The position numbers and the translations under genes were made by a program. Below, in pieces: positions 19,508 to 26,824 of a stretch of 42,535 nt of DNA. The stretch comes from UBA349 sp964444115. GTDB taxonomy: Archaea; Methanobacteriota; Methanobacteria; Methanobacteriales; Methanobacteriaceae. The notes under the pieces are model-generated. The model had not been told where the DNA came from. It saw only the letters and a program-made list of their open reading frames with translations, and did no database searches. Numbering within the stretch: the first letter of the stretch is position 1; each line of letters opens with the position of its first letter. The stretch is from contig CAYUFT010000007.1 of NCBI GenBank assembly GCA_964444115.1, forward strand, positions 1 to 42,535, read 5' to 3'.

Positions 19508-19888
19508 TCATCCGCAATTAGCTTCAGAACCCATACAAGCATTACAATCAGATGGAATATTATCTTTTTCTTTATGCAATTGACACATAATATCTTCGGT
19601 TTTAACCCGTTTACATATATGGCAAGTACGAGGTATTATGTCCCTACTAGTTGCTGTGCCCTCTTTAAGGTCTAATGCAAAAGTTTTGATTAATTTCTGG
19701 ATATCCTCATTGAATTTTATGCCGTGTCCCCTTTTATCACTGATGTACTGGGAAACTGCCGGTTGAGTAATATCAAGTAATTCAGAAATTTCTTTTTGTT
19801 TCATACCCAATTTTAGAAGTTCTTTTGCCAGTTCTGAACGAACTGTTGGTATAACATACCACACAACCATTTCACATGGAGGTCTCAT
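19508..19888 (-). CDS. Cys-rich HTH transcriptional regulator (COG2522-like)
   Basis: A 126-residue protein with an N-terminal XRE-type helix-turn-helix (about residues 16-52; MKQKEISELLDITQPAVSQYI is the recognition region). It also has MRPPCE at the start, as in the archaeal COG2522 regulators related to the DNA-binding half of ThiR proteins. The C-terminus carries six cysteines, including two CxxC pairs (C89/C92 and C115/C118) with C102 and C125, suggesting an Fe-S or zinc centre. It lies directly downstream of cysE, so it is a candidate sensor for the sulfur regulon in this window; that link is inference. The ribosome binding site is GTGAT. Confidence 0.82.
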   Translation of the reverse strand: MRPPCEMVVWYVIPTVRSELAKELLKLGMKQKEISELLDITQPAVSQYISDKRGHGIKFNEDIQKLIKTFALDLKEGTATSRDIIPRTCHICKRVKTEDIMCQLHKEKDNIPSDCNACMGSEANCG

Positions 19889-19972
19889 TTAAATCACGAT
19901 TTCCTGTTTATATTTTATTAATAATTAAACAATTAATTAAAAAAATGATTTTAACATATATTATTTTAATTA

Positions 19973-20010
19973 GAGATATTTTAACAATATATCTATTAGT
20001 TTAAAATCTC
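19973..20010. promoter_or_regulatory. Imperfect dyad upstream of the Cys-rich HTH gene
   Basis: The left arm GAGATATTTTAAC (19973-19985) and right arm GTTTAAAATCTC (19999-20010) are inverted copies with one extra base, around a 13-base AT centre. It lies between the cysE stop and the HTH gene start, 85-122 bp upstream of the latter. It may be an autoregulatory site of the HTH protein or the terminator hairpin of cysE. The outer half-site TTAAC resembles the sulfur palindrome, but the spacing differs. Confidence 0.4.
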
Positions 20011-20068
20011 CAAATATAATCATTTTATTTAAATTAATTTTGACTATATTATGTTTTTCCATATTTTT

Positions 20069-20782
20069 TTAGATACCCGCCCCCTCACAAAATATTTCTT
20101 CCATTTCGGATTTTCTTTTTAACAGTCCATTGGTTTTCATTACATCTGAAGTGAGTCCCAGTTCTTTTATCTGAGCTTCCATTTCATCCTGTCGTTTTAA
20201 AAGTAAATTAATCACTTCTGCAACAGGATCAGGGAGTTCACCATGATCTAAATCAATGGCGCATTTTCTCTCTTCTTGCACCACTCTTCCTGGAATTCCT
20301 ACACAGGTTGAACCTGGAGGAATAGACCTTAAAACTACAGATCCTGCACCAATTTTAGAACAAGTACCAATAATTATATTACCAATAACTTTAGCTCCAG
20401 AACCAATTACGACTCCATCTTTAATTGTAGGGTGCCTTTTCTTTTTTTCAAGACTAGTACCACCCAGTACAACACCTTGGTAAATTAGGACATCATTACC
20501 TACTATAGCTGTTTCTCCAATGACTACGCCCATTCCATGATCAATGAATACTCTTCGGCCTAGAGTAGCACCAGGATGGATTTCAATTCCTGTGAAAAAA
20601 CGAGCCAAAGCAGAGATAAATCTTCCTAAAAAAAGTAAATTGTGGTTCCAGAACCATTGACTGAGTCTATGGAACCATACAGCGAACAAACCAGGATAAC
20701 AGAGCAATATTTCAAGGGTACTGCGTGCTGCAGGATCCCTCATCTGGACCATTTCTACATCCTCTCTTATCCTTTCAAACAT
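20069..20782 (-). CDS. cysE: Serine O-acetyltransferase
   Basis: A 237-residue enzyme that makes O-acetylserine from serine and acetyl-CoA, the first step of cysteine synthesis. It has a helical N-terminal domain (about residues 1-60) and a left-handed beta-helix built of hexapeptide repeats. The beta-helix includes the active-site region IEIHPGATLGRRVFIDHGMGV, and GIPGRVVQ closes it. A C-terminal extension of about 60 residues looks helical and may form a coiled coil. It lies 100 bp downstream of cysK on the same strand, and the TAACNATWGTTA palindrome precedes it. Many methanogens make cysteine only on tRNA, so possession of cysE and cysK suggests acquisition from bacteria. Confidence 0.95.
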   Translation of the reverse strand: MFERIREDVEMVQMRDPAARSTLEILLCYPGLFAVWFHRLSQWFWNHNLLFLGRFISALARFFTGIEIHPGATLGRRVFIDHGMGVVIGETAIVGNDVLIYQGVVLGGTSLEKKKRHPTIKDGVVIGSGAKVIGNIIIGTCSKIGAGSVVLRSIPPGSTCVGIPGRVVQEERKCAIDLDHGELPDPVAEVINLLLKRQDEMEAQIKELGLTSDVMKTNGLLKRKSEMEEIFCEGAGI

Positions 20783-20821
20783 AAAATCTCCTCAATAAAA
20801 CATTATTAAATTAATATAAAA

Positions 20822-20833
20822 TAACTATTGTTA
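20822..20833. promoter_or_regulatory. Sulfur-regulon palindrome TAACTATTGTTA upstream of cysE
   Basis: One copy of the recurring 12-bp palindrome, 40 bp upstream of the cysE start codon. A TATA-like TTTATAAG (minus strand, 20863-20870) would put the transcript start near 20842, so the site would cover or follow the start. Another AT-rich TATA candidate lies on the gene side. Its role as an operator is inferred from repetition. Confidence 0.7.
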
Positions 20834-20882
20834 AATAGTTAATTAAATTCTTTTTGTAATGTCTTATAAATTATATGATTGC

Positions 20883-21860
20883 TCAAATTATAGTATCATA
20901 TGCATTATACAATTCTTCAAATACCCATTCCATACTGAGGTATCTTTCACCAGTATCAGGTAGCACAGCTACAATCAATTTGCCTTCATTTTCAGGTCTT
21001 TTGGCCAGTTCAATTGCAGCCCAGGTGGCTGCACCTGATGAAATACCAGCGAAAATTCCTTCTTCACGGGCAAGTCTTAGTAATGTTGAAGCAGCATCTT
21101 CGTCTTTAACCGGAATAATTTCATCTATTAAATCTGTTCTGAGTACTTCAGGAACAAATCCAGCACCAATACCTTGTATTTTATGAGGTCCTTTTACACC
21201 AGTGGCCAGTACTTGTGAAGTGGCAGGTTCCACGGCAACTGCCTTAAATCCAGGTTTTCTCGTCTTTAATACTTCAGCTACACCAGTTATGGTTCCTCCA
21301 GTACCTACACCAGCAACTATAATGTCCGCTTTACCTTCAGTGTCTCTCCAGATTTCTTCTGCAGTGGTTTCCCTGTGGATTTTAGGGTTGGCTGGATTTT
21401 TAAATTGTTGTGGTAGAACTGAATTTGGTATTTCTTTAGCTAACTCTTCAGCTTTAGCTATTGCTCCAGGCATTCCATCTGCTCCTGGAGTTAAAACAAT
21501 TTCTGCACCAAATACTGCCAGAAGTTTTCTCCGCTCTAAAGACATGGTATCCGGCATGGTAAGGATCAATCGATATCCTTTAGCAGCAGCCACAAAACCA
21601 AGTGCAATTCCAGTGTTCCCACTGGTTGGTTCAATGAGTACAGAATCCTCTTTAATTAGTCCTTGCTCTTCACCGTATTCAATTAAGGCGACACCAATTC
21701 TGTCTTTTACACTGCTTATAGGATTAAATGATTCAACTTTAACTACCACATCAGCTTTAAGGCCCGTAGTTAATCTGTTTAATCTTACTAATGGAGTATT
21801 TCCTATTGTTTCTGTGATATCGTTTGCTATTCCTCTTTTAAGTTCTGGTATCTTTACCAT
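20883..21860 (-). CDS. cysK: Cysteine synthase (O-acetylserine sulfhydrylase)
   Basis: A 325-residue fold-type II PLP enzyme forming cysteine from O-acetylserine and sulfide, or a sulfide carrier. The PLP lysine is K52 (NPISSVKDRIG). The substrate loop is TSGNTG (residues 79-84), the phosphate-binding loop is GVGTGGTITG and the C-terminal signature is LPDTGERYLS. Its length and motifs are those of CysK. The ATG follows AGGTGAGAAT. It is upstream of cysE on the same strand with a 100-bp gap that contains its own palindrome, so the two genes appear separately controlled. Two palindromes bracket the cysK TATA box. Confidence 0.95.
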   Translation of the reverse strand: MVKIPELKRGIANDITETIGNTPLVRLNRLTTGLKADVVVKVESFNPISSVKDRIGVALIEYGEEQGLIKEDSVLIEPTSGNTGIALGFVAAAKGYRLILTMPDTMSLERRKLLAVFGAEIVLTPGADGMPGAIAKAEELAKEIPNSVLPQQFKNPANPKIHRETTAEEIWRDTEGKADIIVAGVGTGGTITGVAEVLKTRKPGFKAVAVEPATSQVLATGVKGPHKIQGIGAGFVPEVLRTDLIDEIIPVKDEDAASTLLRLAREEGIFAGISSGAATWAAIELAKRPENEGKLIVAVLPDTGERYLSMEWVFEELYNAYDTII

Positions 21861-21902
21861 ATTCTCACCTAGTTATTGTTTTTATTTATTCATTAAATCA
21901 TA

Positions 21903-21914
21903 TAACCATTGTTA
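21903..21914. promoter_or_regulatory. Sulfur-regulon palindrome TAACCATTGTTA, proximal cysK site
   Basis: A copy of the recurring palindrome 43 bp upstream of the cysK start codon. It lies between the TATA box (minus-strand TTTTTATAAT, 21916-21925) and the expected transcript start near 21894, a typical repressor position. One centre base (C) departs from the W in the consensus. Confidence 0.72.
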
Positions 21915-21915
21915 T

Positions 21916-21925
21916 ATTATAAAAA
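21916..21925 (-). promoter_or_regulatory. TATA box of cysK
   Basis: Minus-strand TTTTTATAAT, placed exactly between two operator palindromes. The same upstream-operator-plus-TATA block appears in front of patB with only two differences in about 29 bases. Confidence 0.65.
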
Positions 21926-21927
21926 CT

Positions 21928-21939
21928 TAACTATAGTTA
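21928..21939. promoter_or_regulatory. Sulfur-regulon palindrome TAACTATAGTTA, distal cysK site
   Basis: A perfect 12-bp inverted repeat 68 bp upstream of the cysK start codon and just upstream of its TATA box, over the position of the B recognition element. Binding here could either block TFB or help recruit it. Confidence 0.74.
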
Positions 21940-21957
21940 TATTGCCAATTATTAAAA

Positions 21958-22311
21958 TTAATGAAGTAAATTATCCAGTTTGTCCAAATTTTTACTTATC
22001 TGCTCTAAAGCTTCTTCAATAAATGCGGGATTCATAAAAGGTATAATACCTTTGTTAATTAATTTTTGAGAAGCACCAGGACCAATTTGACTTGCAATCA
22101 CCGCTTTACAATCTGAAAGTAGGGAGGATGTATCTACAGAATTATCACATTCGTCTCGATAACTACCACAAGAGGGAGAAGTTTCTCGTAATTCAAAAAA
22201 TTCATAATCTCCAGGCCCATTAATTTCAAATATAAGAAATTTATCGGCTTTTCCAAAATGCTGATTGATATATTTACCATCTGTACTGGCAACGGCTACT
22301 TTGATACTCAT
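21958..22311 (-). CDS. NifX/NifB-type dinitrogenase iron-molybdenum cofactor family protein
   Basis: A 117-residue protein of the small iron-molybdenum cofactor-binding family (MSIKVAVASTDGKYINQHFGKADKFLIFEI). It carries an insert with cysteines, ETSPSCGSYRDECD, that could bind a metal cluster. No nitrogenase gene lies in the window; in methanogens such proteins are usually stand-alone and of unknown function, perhaps Fe-S cluster carriers. It is transcribed toward cysK, 97 bp before it. It lacks a TAACNATWGTTA palindrome of its own promoter, though the distal cysK site lies just beyond its stop. The start is ATG after GTGATAAA. Confidence 0.82.
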   Translation of the reverse strand: MSIKVAVASTDGKYINQHFGKADKFLIFEINGPGDYEFFELRETSPSCGSYRDECDNSVDTSSLLSDCKAVIASQIGPGASQKLINKGIIPFMNPAFIEEALEQISKNLDKLDNLLH

Positions 22312-22506
22312 TTTATCACAGAAATTATTTTAAAATTATATTTGCTCTTAATTGCGAAACTAATTAAATTATATCTAATTTATATTATTATTATCAATTG
22401 TAGTTTATTATTCCAATTTATAGAATTACTAAATAATAAAAAAGGGAATAAATTAAATTTATTTAATTTTAAGGATTCTAAATAAATAATACTACTAATA
22501 GAATTA

Positions 22507-22899
22507 TTAAAATTTTTTACCAGCATTAGGGCCCGGTTGAACCGAGTAAATTTCCTCAACTTTGAATAAAATGGCTGACTTTGGTTCGAGTTCAGTCATA
22601 ACATTTTGGGCCCATTCTGTAACCTGATCAAAGTATTCTCCTGATTCAAATATTTCTACTGTTCCCTTTACCTGGAATGGAAACGCCTTAGCGTCTTGAG
22701 GAATTAATGATAATCGGGGGTTCTCATCAAGGTTCTGGCGAGTTTTATGGAGGTAATTGTCTGCTATTAATATTGTTTCCCCGTCCAGTGGTCGGGCAAA
22801 TCCTACCGGAACAACATTAGGAACTCCTTCTTTACTGGCAGTTGCTAAAAATACTAAATTCTTTTCTATTGCATCTTGTAATTCTTTGTTTAATACCAT
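22507..22899 (-). CDS. Pyridoxamine 5'-phosphate oxidase family flavoprotein
   Basis: A 130-residue split-barrel flavin-binding protein: VFLATASKEGVPNVVPVGFARPLDGETILIAD is the FMN-binding part. I chose the ATG at 22899; the GTG three codons earlier lies inside the GAGTGAT ribosome binding site. The family is broad and the substrate is unknown; it is not a complete PdxH. A palindrome of the sulfur set lies between its TATA box and start. It is divergent from the MoaD-like gene, which has its own palindrome, so the pair probably responds to the same signal. The flavin redox role in sulfur metabolism is inferred. Confidence 0.85.
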   Translation of the reverse strand: MVLNKELQDAIEKNLVFLATASKEGVPNVVPVGFARPLDGETILIADNYLHKTRQNLDENPRLSLIPQDAKAFPFQVKGTVEIFESGEYFDQVTEWAQNVMTELEPKSAILFKVEEIYSVQPGPNAGKKF

Positions 22900-22915
22900 T
22901 TTAATCACTCTAATA

Positions 22916-22927
22916 TAACTATTGTTA
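22916..22927. promoter_or_regulatory. Sulfur-regulon palindrome TAACTATTGTTA upstream of the PNPOx-like gene
   Basis: A copy of the palindrome 17 bp upstream of the ATG at 22899 and 4 bp downstream of a minus-strand TATA (AAAATATATA, 22931-22940). A site here would overlap the transcript start. Confidence 0.72.
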
Positions 22928-23059
22928 AGTTATATATTTTTTGATATGAAATAATTTATTTGAATAATTCTAGGTTAATTATGGAAAAATAGACTTAAAT
23001 TCATTCTTAATATTAGCAAATATTATTAGCCAAAGATATAAATATTAAATAAATAAAGT

Positions 23060-23071
23060 TAACAATTGTTA
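23060..23071. promoter_or_regulatory. Sulfur-regulon palindrome TAACAATTGTTA upstream of the MoaD-like gene
   Basis: A perfect inverted repeat 74 bp upstream of the MoaD-like start codon. A weaker half-site, ATAGTTAT, follows at 23076-23083. Together with the site at 22916-22927, it makes the divergent spacer carry one palindrome per gene. Confidence 0.72.
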
Positions 23072-23144
23072 AAATATAGTTATAATTTTATTCTTTATTA
23101 AAAAAAATTCAATTTAAAAATAAAATTAATTGGAGATAATCTAA

Positions 23145-23420
23145 ATGGTGAAAATTAAATTTTTAGGAAGTTTTAGAGAAATAACCGGAGAGAAAGAAAA
23201 AGAATTTAAATATAGTGGCAATTTAGCTGAATTTTTAGAAATTTTGACCAGTAGTTACGATTCTAAATTCAAAGAAACCCTATTTGATAAAGAAGGAAAT
23301 ATAAAAGATTACATGAAAATCCTAGTTAATGGAGAAGATCTCAAATCAGAAAGCTTTGAAAGTTATTCCCTAAAAGAAGATGAAGAGATTGTAATATTCC
23401 AAACCATTGCCGGTGGTTAA
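23145..23420 (+). CDS. MoaD/ThiS-like ubiquitin-fold sulfur carrier protein
   Basis: A 91-residue beta-grasp protein ending in Ala-Gly-Gly (IAGG), the C-terminal diglycine that is adenylated and thiocarboxylated in MoaD, ThiS, CysO and SAMP proteins. The sequence (VKIKFLGSFREITGEKE, VNGEDL, EDEEIVIFQTIAGG) fits this fold throughout. The start is ATG after GGAGATAATCTAA. Its promoter bears the same palindrome as cysE and cysK, suggesting a sulfur-donor role in cysteine or thio-cofactor synthesis rather than only molybdopterin. No E1-like or JAB protease partner is in the window, so the target is unknown. Confidence 0.85.
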   Translation: MVKIKFLGSFREITGEKEKEFKYSGNLAEFLEILTSSYDSKFKETLFDKEGNIKDYMKILVNGEDLKSESFESYSLKEDEEIVIFQTIAGG

Positions 23421-23429
23421 ACCTAAATC

Positions 23430-23437
23430 TTTTTTTT
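23430..23437 (+). terminator. Oligo-T terminator after the MoaD-like gene
   Basis: Eight consecutive T starting 9 bp after the stop codon of the MoaD-like gene, the usual form of an archaeal terminator. No hairpin is seen. Confidence 0.55.
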
Positions 23438-23629
23438 ATCATTAATCAAGTGTTTTTTTCAATTATCAGTAATTATTATAAATTCGTTTATTTTGAAAAA
23501 CTTATTTTGATTTTCAATAGTTAAAAATACTATTTTTAATTAAGTTGTAAAATATAAAATTAAAATAAAAAATTGAATAAGACTAAAAATTAACAATATT
23601 AAATTCAAATTTATTTTTTTAAATTGAAA

Positions 23630-24622
23630 TTAACTATCACTGAATCGTATGCGGAAGGTAGTCCCTGATTCATTCGACATTTCCATTTCTCCATCAAGCT
23701 GAGAAGTGAGGCCTGAAATCAGTCGCATACCTAAACTATCACTTTTATCCATATCAAAGTCTTCTGGTAGGCCAATACCATCATCAATTACTTCCAACAC
23801 GTATTCCGAACCAATCTTATGAAAATTAATATTAATAGTACCTGGTCGGTTAGAAGGGAATGCATATTTAAGACAATTGGTAACCAGTTCATTGATTATA
23901 AGGCCCAGAGGAACAGTATTATCTACATCCACCATTATATTTTCCACATCTAACTTTAGCTGGATTTTATCTTTAGATGTTACATAGGTATCAAAGAGAT
24001 CTCTGGACAGTGAAGTAATATAATCTGAAAAATCAATACTTTTAACATTTTCTGAACGATAGAGTCTCTCATGAATTAGGGCCATGGATTTAGCCCGGTT
24101 TTCACTCTCTTTAAATAAATCCTTATCTGATTCATCCTTAATATAACGTGATTGAAGACTTAGTAGGCTGCTGATTACAGTTAAATTATTTTTCACCCTA
24201 TGATGGATTTCCTTAATTAACATCTCTTTGTCTTTGAGAAGTTGATTTACTTGGAGGGAAAGTTCACGTGTCTGCAAAAGAACCTTTACTCGGGAGGAAA
24301 GGACGATCTTGGTTATAGGTACGATTATCACTTCATCAAAGCTTTCCCAAATAATATTTTGTGCATTTTTAAGATCATTAGGAGCAACAACCAGCAGAAA
24401 AGGTAAAAATAGTGGCATTTCTTTTTCTTTGATAGCTTTTAATTTTTCCCCATTTCGAGACCAGGAAATTAAATCCGTGATTACCAGACTTATAGTATCT
24501 ATATCTTTAGAATCTTCCTCAATTTCAGTTAGAGAGTAAATAATATCATAATTAGTCCCTAAGAGAGTACCTATCATCTCGCTGTTCTTGGGATTGGTAA
24601 GTAAAATCAAAATCTTTTCCAT
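23630..24622 (-). CDS. Histidine kinase with degenerate N-terminal receiver (HisKA_2 type)
   Basis: A 330-residue cytoplasmic kinase with no membrane segment. Residues 1-120 have a receiver-like fold: VITD places Asp50 at the usual site, but the first acidic pair of receivers is replaced by LTN. HisKA_2 follows, with EIHHRVKNN (His140/141). The HATPase_c domain has NELVTNCLKYAFP, DDGIGLPED and SLGMRLISGL. It is encoded 37 bp after the receiver gene in the same operon as a KaiC-like ATPase, so the three probably form one signalling unit. The stimulus and output are not visible. Confidence 0.86.
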   Translation of the reverse strand: MEKILILLTNPKNSEMIGTLLGTNYDIIYSLTEIEEDSKDIDTISLVITDLISWSRNGEKLKAIKEKEMPLFLPFLLVVAPNDLKNAQNIIWESFDEVIIVPITKIVLSSRVKVLLQTRELSLQVNQLLKDKEMLIKEIHHRVKNNLTVISSLLSLQSRYIKDESDKDLFKESENRAKSMALIHERLYRSENVKSIDFSDYITSLSRDLFDTYVTSKDKIQLKLDVENIMVDVDNTVPLGLIINELVTNCLKYAFPSNRPGTININFHKIGSEYVLEVIDDGIGLPEDFDMDKSDSLGMRLISGLTSQLDGEMEMSNESGTTFRIRFSDS

Positions 24623-24659
24623 TTAAATCTCTCCAAGAATCATTGTATTTACCATATAT

Positions 24660-25025
24660 TTAATCATCAATTAAACTTTTAATAAGTACTAAAAGTTCTT
24701 TAACCACCAATGGTTTGACCAATACTCCTTGGGCACCTTCAATTTTACCTTGCTCTTCAACTGCTCTTTGATGATGTGGACTGAGAATTAGAAAAGGTAT
24801 TTCTTTTATTCTCAAGCGTTCACAAGACGTCCAGATACTTTTATCAAAACCAGAAATGTCCATTAATGCCAGATCAATTTTTTCTTTTTTTTCAATTTCC
24901 AAATCCAATTCCAGAGGATCCAAAACACCTACAACTTGATATCCTTCTTTAGCAAGTATATTCTCTAAAATCTCCAAGTTTCTTTTATTTCTATTTAAAG
25001 CCAAAATTAATGGTTTAAGTGACAT
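24660..25025 (-). CDS. Response regulator receiver-like protein lacking the acidic pair
   Basis: A single-domain receiver of 121 residues. I use the ATG at 25025, one base after the KaiC-like stop codon; longer forms would run into that gene. Asp56 (ALMDISG), Ser82 and Lys104 (VLVKPL) match the phosphorylation site, switch residue and lysine. The usual acidic pair after strand 1 is Asn11-Arg12, so magnesium binding and phosphorylation may be weak or lost. It has no output domain. It lies between the KaiC-like gene and the kinase in one operon. It could be a phosphorelay or docking protein. Confidence 0.85.
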   Translation of the reverse strand: MSLKPLILALNRNKRNLEILENILAKEGYQVVGVLDPLELDLEIEKKEKIDLALMDISGFDKSIWTSCERLRIKEIPFLILSPHHQRAVEEQGKIEGAQGVLVKPLVVKELLVLIKSLIDD

Positions 25026-25026
25026 T

Positions 25027-26478
25027 TTAGTCACTATCCTCATTGACTCTTTCAAGTGAACCGTTGAGTATGCCACGTATGTTTTTAAGCGGTTGACCAA
25101 CTCTAATTCCATATTTTGTTATAGTAATCTCACGAAGGCCTTTTTCAAAATCACTTAAACGTTTTTTAAGAACGCCTATTGCTTTTCGCATTTCACTACT
25201 CATCTCAAAGTAGCGCAAGAATATAATGTTGTCTGCCAGGTAACTGATTCCAATTTCAGTTACTTTAAGGCCCCCAGTGATATTTTCCACTTCATTTATA
25301 AGAATAACTGTAACCCCACTACGGGTCATATATTTGGTGAGAGAGTGCAGATGGCTTACTGGATCTTCACCACGTAGGGATAGGGTGTAACCAGATGTAC
25401 TATCAATCATTACAATCTTAGATTCATTAGAATCAACTTCTTCACGTACCAGTTGTGCAAATTCTTCAGGTGAATATCGAAGAGGCTCTACTGGAACTAC
25501 CTCCAACATACCCGTATTAATCATACTTTTGACCGGTATATTAATTGATTCACATCGGTTTATAAGACTTTCTAAACTTTCTTCAAAAGTATATACAACT
25601 GAACGTTCACCTCGACCGGCAGCTTCTTTCATAAATTGAATTCCGATAGTAGTTTTACCAACACCACTGGGGCCACTGAGAATAGTTGCTGTACCTCTTT
25701 CTATACCTCCATGTAAAAGTTCGTCGATCTCAGGAACCCCTGAAGATATGGTTTCGTGTTTGAACTCTTTTTCTTTTAACATAGGGCGCAAACGAGGATA
25801 TATTTTCACACCATCTGGAGTTATTCTCATAGAATGGGTTCCAAAACGGAAACCTGATCCTCTGAATTTGCTTACGGAGATACTTCTACCTTCCGAGAAA
25901 AAATCAAGGTTAATTATACCATCACTCATGAATTGTAGATCGTCATCAGGATCATGAGCACTAAATTCAGAGGTGAATAAAACGGTAGCTCCTTTATCAG
26001 TTAAAAATCTGAGAAATGATAGAGCTTGTTTTCTAAACTGGAATTCATCAGTCGAAAGATATCTAAATTGAGTTATAGGATCTAAAAATACTCTTTGGGG
26101 GTTTAATGATTCAATTTTTTCAATTATCTCAGAGGTAGTAGATTCTCGTTCCACTTCAGCAGGAGAAAATATATCATAAGCCCCCATTTTAGAAAAAAAA
26201 CTTTCATCAGGACTTAAATCTAAAAAATCAATATTATCCACCTTAAAACCCATTTTTTGGGCATTTTCAATAATCTGATCTGTGGGTTCCCCCATGTTAA
26301 TGAAAAGCACTTTCTCATTATTTTTCGCACCTTCAGATAGAAAATGCATTCCCAGAGCAGTTTTACCTGTTCCAGGCATTCCACGAAGTAGATATGATCT
26401 TTTAGGTACAAATCCACCCATTAAAATCTCATCAAACCCTGATATCCCACTGGATAATTTTTCGTTATCATAAGACAT
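25027..26478 (-). CDS. KaiC-like double RecA-domain ATPase
   Basis: A 483-residue protein with two KaiC/RadA-like domains. The first has the P-loop RGMPGTGKT (Lys39) with GEPTD where KaiC has its glutamate pair. The second has SGPSGVGKTT (Lys275) and TFEES, which retains the paired glutamates. There is no circadian KaiA or KaiB gene here, and archaeal homologues generally act in signal transduction rather than a clock. The stop is one base from the ATG of the receiver gene, so they are translationally coupled, and a histidine kinase follows. Promoter sequence with CATTTATAATTAC lies about 55 bp upstream. Confidence 0.9.
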   Translation of the reverse strand: MSYDNEKLSSGISGFDEILMGGFVPKRSYLLRGMPGTGKTALGMHFLSEGAKNNEKVLFINMGEPTDQIIENAQKMGFKVDNIDFLDLSPDESFFSKMGAYDIFSPAEVERESTTSEIIEKIESLNPQRVFLDPITQFRYLSTDEFQFRKQALSFLRFLTDKGATVLFTSEFSAHDPDDDLQFMSDGIINLDFFSEGRSISVSKFRGSGFRFGTHSMRITPDGVKIYPRLRPMLKEKEFKHETISSGVPEIDELLHGGIERGTATILSGPSGVGKTTIGIQFMKEAAGRGERSVVYTFEESLESLINRCESINIPVKSMINTGMLEVVPVEPLRYSPEEFAQLVREEVDSNESKIVMIDSTSGYTLSLRGEDPVSHLHSLTKYMTRSGVTVILINEVENITGGLKVTEIGISYLADNIIFLRYFEMSSEMRKAIGVLKKRLSDFEKGLREITITKYGIRVGQPLKNIRGILNGSLERVNEDSD

Positions 26479-26824
26479 TGCGTTACCCCAACTCCCTATT
26501 ATGAATAAAATTAATTAGTAATTAGTAATTATAAATGTCTTTATTATTTCTTATTTCTTATTTGATAAAAAACTTTGGAGAATTATTAAATATTTTTTAT
26601 AAAATGAGAATTAAATTGTATAATTTCATCTAAAATCTATTATAAATCAAGAATAGATTCTAATATTATTAAAAATTAATTTAAATATATTACTTACCAC
26701 CCTATTCTCAGATAATTTCTGATTCTACTTTTATTAAACAAATCTTTATAAATTTAATTAACATTTAAATATAACAATTGTTATAATAGCACTTAGAGTA
26801 TTGATAGAAGCATGAGGAATAGAA
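26479..26824. other. 346-bp divergent spacer (KaiC-like gene / substrate-binding protein gene)
   Basis: The left part carries the KaiC-like promoter, including a short tandem TAATTAG-type repeat near 26511-26530. The right part carries the substrate-binding protein promoter: TATA TTTATAAATT at 26745-26754 and a sulfur palindrome at 26772-26783. The middle is AT-rich with nothing recognisable. Confidence 0.55.
26772..26783. promoter_or_regulatory. Sulfur-regulon palindrome TAACAATTGTTA upstream of the substrate-binding protein gene
   Basis: A perfect inverted repeat 42 bp upstream of the start codon. It lies 18-29 bp after the TATA box, so it covers the expected transcript start. It is absent from the KaiC-like side of the spacer. 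Confidence 0.74.

Noticed and set aside
20875..21930. Long plus-strand frames across cysK
   Set aside because: They are antisense to a clear cysK gene and lack a ribosome binding site and any recognisable motif.
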